From positions 2,976,001 to 3,040,000 of the forward strand of contig NZ_CP012808.1 of the NCBI RefSeq assembly GCF_001307195.1: a stretch of 64,000 nt of DNA. Direction: 5' to 3'. The DNA comes from Acinetobacter equi (GTDB lineage: Bacteria; Pseudomonadota; Gammaproteobacteria; Pseudomonadales; Moraxellaceae). The notes below the pieces were generated by a model. That model saw nothing but the letters and a program-made list of their open reading frames with translations, was not told where the DNA came from and did not search any database. The position numbers were made by a program, and so were the translations under genes. Shown here piece after piece: positions 61,623 through 64,000 of this stretch (position 1 is the stretch's first letter; each line of letters opens with the position of its first letter).

Positions 61623-63122
61623 TCGCATTGGGTACTGCTGTTCAAATGAATATGCTATTTCTAATAATTGCGGTTCACTTAAAGGCAATCCAAATATTTC
61701 AATACCAACAGGAACTCCAATCGGTGCTGTTTCTGTTTTTGGGCTAAATCCTGCAGGAACTACAATTGAAGGGAATCCCGTTACTGAACCCAATACACCA
61801 TTACGTTCAATTTGAGTTTCACCAATTGGTACAACTAAGCGTTTTTGATGAGGAAAAACCAAAGCATCCAACTGATTATTTTTCATCAATTTTTCAACAT
61901 CTTTTTGCAATTTTTCTCTCGCTATTAAGCGCTTCTTATATTCTTCTGAATCTTTTTTTAAAGTCACTGCTTTTTCAATATTTGCTTTAATTCCATCATC
62001 AAACTCTCCTGATTGAATTAAGTTAGCTAAATTACCAATTGGTTTTTGTTTTGGATGACTTATTAAATATGTACTTAAATCTTCATCCAAATCATATAAA
62101 TGAACACTTGTATCTCTCACTAGAGCATCTGCATTAATTGGCTCATCTATCTGAATAATCGTTGCCCCACTCTTTTCCATTTGTAAAATTGCTTGGTTTA
62201 CAACATCATTTGTTGTTTTATGAATATCTTCTTTTCCAAAAAAGCTATTTAGAACTCCTATTCTTTTATTTTCCAATCCATTTAATTTCAATGATTGAGT
62301 GTAATCTACGGAATAATTATTAGCTAAACTTGTTATAGAATCTGTCGGATCATATCCTACAATAACATTTAACGTTCTCGCAGCATCTGTAACCGTTCTT
62401 GTAATTGGACCTGCGGTATCTTGTGTAAATGAATATGGAATAATACCTGATCGACTCACCAAACCAATCGTTGGTCGGAGTCCTACTAAACTATTTGCTG
62501 ACGCAGGTGATCGAATTGAATTAATAGTATCTGTTCCAATACCAATAATACCGAAATTTGCTGCAACACTCGCACCAGTACCACCACTAGACCCCCCTGG
62601 TGTTCTGGTTAAATCATAAGGATTATGTGTTTGCCCTTGCATTGAACTTTTTGTTTCACCCCAAACTGCAAACTCATGTAAATTAGTTTTAGCAATAACA
62701 ATTGCTCCAGCATCTTTCAGCTTTTGAGCAATAAATGCATTTTCTGTTGTAATATTATTTTTTAAGCTAATAGAGCCACCTGTAGTTAATAAATTTTCAG
62801 TATCTACATTATCTTTTAATAATACAGGCACACCCTGTAATGGCTTTAATTTTCCTATTTTTTTATATTCTAAATCTGCTTGCTCAGCTGCAATTAATGC
62901 TTCTGGATTAATGACAATAATACTATTAAGATGCGCTCCCTTCTGATCATTTTTAGCAATCGCATTTAAATAATCTTGCATTGTTTCTTTAAAAGTCGTT
63001 TTATTTTCAATGATTAATTTATGCAATTGATCTACCGTCAATTCAGCTGTATCAATATTTGCATATGTACCACTTGATATCATAAGCATCAATATCGCGA
63101 CTTTTAAATTAAGATTTTTCAC
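61602..63122 (-). CDS. Exported amidase-signature hydrolase
   Basis: The 506-residue protein has a signal peptide (about 1-22, LMISSGTYA) and an amidase-signature domain. The catalytic Lys is in VPVLLKDNVDT, the cis-Ser in TPGGSSGGTGASVAANFG, and the nucleophile Ser in GTDTINSIRSPASANS. In most amidases this part reads GTDTGGSIRxPA; here the two Gly are replaced by Ile-Asn. It should hydrolyse amide bonds in the periplasm; the substrate is not known. It diverges from nothing and stands alone, before the carbonic anhydrase gene in the same direction. Confidence 0.88.
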   Translation of the reverse strand: MKNLNLKVAILMLMISSGTYANIDTAELTVDQLHKLIIENKTTFKETMQDYLNAIAKNDQKGAHLNSIIVINPEALIAAEQADLEYKKIGKLKPLQGVPVLLKDNVDTENLLTTGGSISLKNNITTENAFIAQKLKDAGAIVIAKTNLHEFAVWGETKSSMQGQTHNPYDLTRTPGGSSGGTGASVAANFGIIGIGTDTINSIRSPASANSLVGLRPTIGLVSRSGIIPYSFTQDTAGPITRTVTDAARTLNVIVGYDPTDSITSLANNYSVDYTQSLKLNGLENKRIGVLNSFFGKEDIHKTTNDVVNQAILQMEKSGATIIQIDEPINADALVRDTSVHLYDLDEDLSTYLISHPKQKPIGNLANLIQSGEFDDGIKANIEKAVTLKKDSEEYKKRLIAREKLQKDVEKLMKNNQLDALVFPHQKRLVVPIGETQIERNGVLGSVTGFPSIVVPAGFSPKTETAPIGVPVGIEIFGLPLSEPQLLEIAYSFEQQYPMRKKPTLK

Positions 63123-63205
63123 ACAATTTCCCCAAACTAAACTAGTAATTCAATATTTAGAGCAAATCACATGCCAAATTTAGCTTTAAAGCCCCTAAAT
63201 ACAAA

Positions 63206-63231
63206 AAAGCCAGCAATTTTGCTGGCTTTAT
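63206..63231 (-). terminator. Terminator of the carbonic anhydrase gene
   Basis: AAAGCCAGCAA pairs with TTGCTGGCTTT with a short loop; on the minus strand a T-rich run follows. Confidence 0.85.
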
Positions 63232-63245
63232 ACTTCAATTTTTAA

Positions 63246-63872
63246 TTAAAAATCGTAGAATTGTACTTCACCTGTTTCAAGTGAATATTCTGCACCTACA
63301 ATTTGTAGTTTACCTTGCGCAATTAAGTTTTCCAAAACAGCAGAACCATGTCGTAATTGATTCACAGATGCAAATACATTTGAACGCACAGCATGCTTAG
63401 ATAATTTATCTAAATCATCTTTTAATTCAGTTTGCATTAAAATTTCAACCGAAGGTCTTACGCGATTTACAATAGACATTAAATTTGCAGATGATGGTTG
63501 TGTAGGATTCATTAATGCACTAATAGTTGAATGAATCGCACCACAATGTGTATGCCCAAGAACAACTACTATAGGGCAACCAAAACTTTCAGCCGCAAAT
63601 TCAACACTGCCAACTTGAGATGGCGCAACAATATTTCCTGCTACACGAATAACAAATAAATCTCCCAAACCTTGATCGAATACCATTTCAGCTGGTACAC
63701 GAGAATCTGAACAGCCCAAAACAATTGCAAACGGTTCTTGGCTTTCTGCCATTTCTGCACGTTGAGCATGAGTTAAAAGCTTTGGATGATTCGTCTGACC
63801 ATTTACAAAACGTTGATTTCCATTTTTTAAACGTTCTAAAGCTTCTTCTGCTGTAAGCATTTTATTCACCAT
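63246..63872 (-). CDS. Beta-class carbonic anhydrase
   Basis: This 208-residue zinc enzyme interconverts CO2 and bicarbonate. The zinc ligands and catalytic dyad are in VLGCSDSRVPAEMVFD (Cys, and Asp/Arg) and LGHTHCGAI (His and Cys). ALERLKNGNQRFVNG at the start, DLFVIRVAGNIV in the middle and the SVEFAAESFG segment are family marks. Two Met codons (63872 and 63860) can be the start. The protein stands alone. The remaining 128 bases to the window edge show only an AT-rich promoter region. Confidence 0.93.
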   Translation of the reverse strand: MVNKMLTAEEALERLKNGNQRFVNGQTNHPKLLTHAQRAEMAESQEPFAIVLGCSDSRVPAEMVFDQGLGDLFVIRVAGNIVAPSQVGSVEFAAESFGCPIVVVLGHTHCGAIHSTISALMNPTQPSSANLMSIVNRVRPSVEILMQTELKDDLDKLSKHAVRSNVFASVNQLRHGSAVLENLIAQGKLQIVGAEYSLETGEVQFYDF

Positions 63873-64000
63873 GATTTGAAGTCTGAATATTTTAATCTCT
63901 GTCTAATCGAATGTCACTTGCAAATAAATTAAGGTTTATCTCTTTTTACCAAACTAAAAGTATTGAAAACAACTCAAAATATTGTGATATAATTCACAAA

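Overview
The window is a chromosomal segment of an Acinetobacter species, or a very close relative in the Moraxellaceae. The assignment rests on the low GC content, the rubA-rubB-estB-oxyR cluster described in Acinetobacter, the order lptM-lysA-dapF ... xerC, and the sequence character of GyrA, MetH and the tRNAs. The species cannot be named from the sequence alone. Almost all genes are housekeeping genes with short AT-rich spacers and clear rho-independent terminators.

Layout. 0-12.6 kb: edge of a lipoprotein gene, tRNA-Ser(TGA), greB, a compact MltF-like lytic transglycosylase, an SCP2 protein, ttcA, a second lytic transglycosylase, htpX, a DUF4112 membrane protein, mgtE, an RND efflux permease with no periplasmic partner, and dgkA. 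12.7-23 kb: metH, then an accessory stretch with an IS3-family element, a SIR2-domain gene cut off by that element, copies of a C5/G5 palindromic repeat and a DUF559 nuclease-like gene bounded by two of them. A fused dihydroxyacetone kinase, a glycine-zipper lipoprotein and a retron follow. 23-37 kb: small exported proteins, gyrA, etfBA, a LysE/Lrp pair, xerC with an SseB-like gene, the lptM-lysA-dapF operon and cycA. 37-43 kb: an AGCS symporter behind a near-perfect sigma-54 promoter, then a four-gene phosphonate operon on the other strand (Fe-alcohol dehydrogenase, OPA-type transporter, LysR regulator, phnX). 43-50 kb: radA, a Tim44-domain protein, an aspartate/glutamate racemase pseudogene with two stop codons, a DegS-like protease, a Nif3-like protein, sodB and two tRNA-Asn genes. 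50-64 kb: rubA-rubB-estB-oxyR, ppk1, mtgA, a rhomboid protease, an ABC exporter pair divergent from tesA, an amidase and a beta-carbonic anhydrase.

The strongest candidate for an unusual system is the retron at 21.5-22.8 kb. Its reverse transcriptase carries both retron hallmarks, NAxxH and VTG, as well as YADD. Upstream lies a promoter-driven, hairpin-rich non-coding region with a possible a1/a2 pairing. No known effector gene is next to it. Together with the SIR2 remnant and the DUF559 gene it marks the metH-gyrA interval as a defence-gene hotspot. The second candidate is the phosphonate operon: it pairs PhnX with an Fe-dependent alcohol dehydrogenase and has no PhnW transaminase in this window, which suggests use of 2-hydroxyethylphosphonate.
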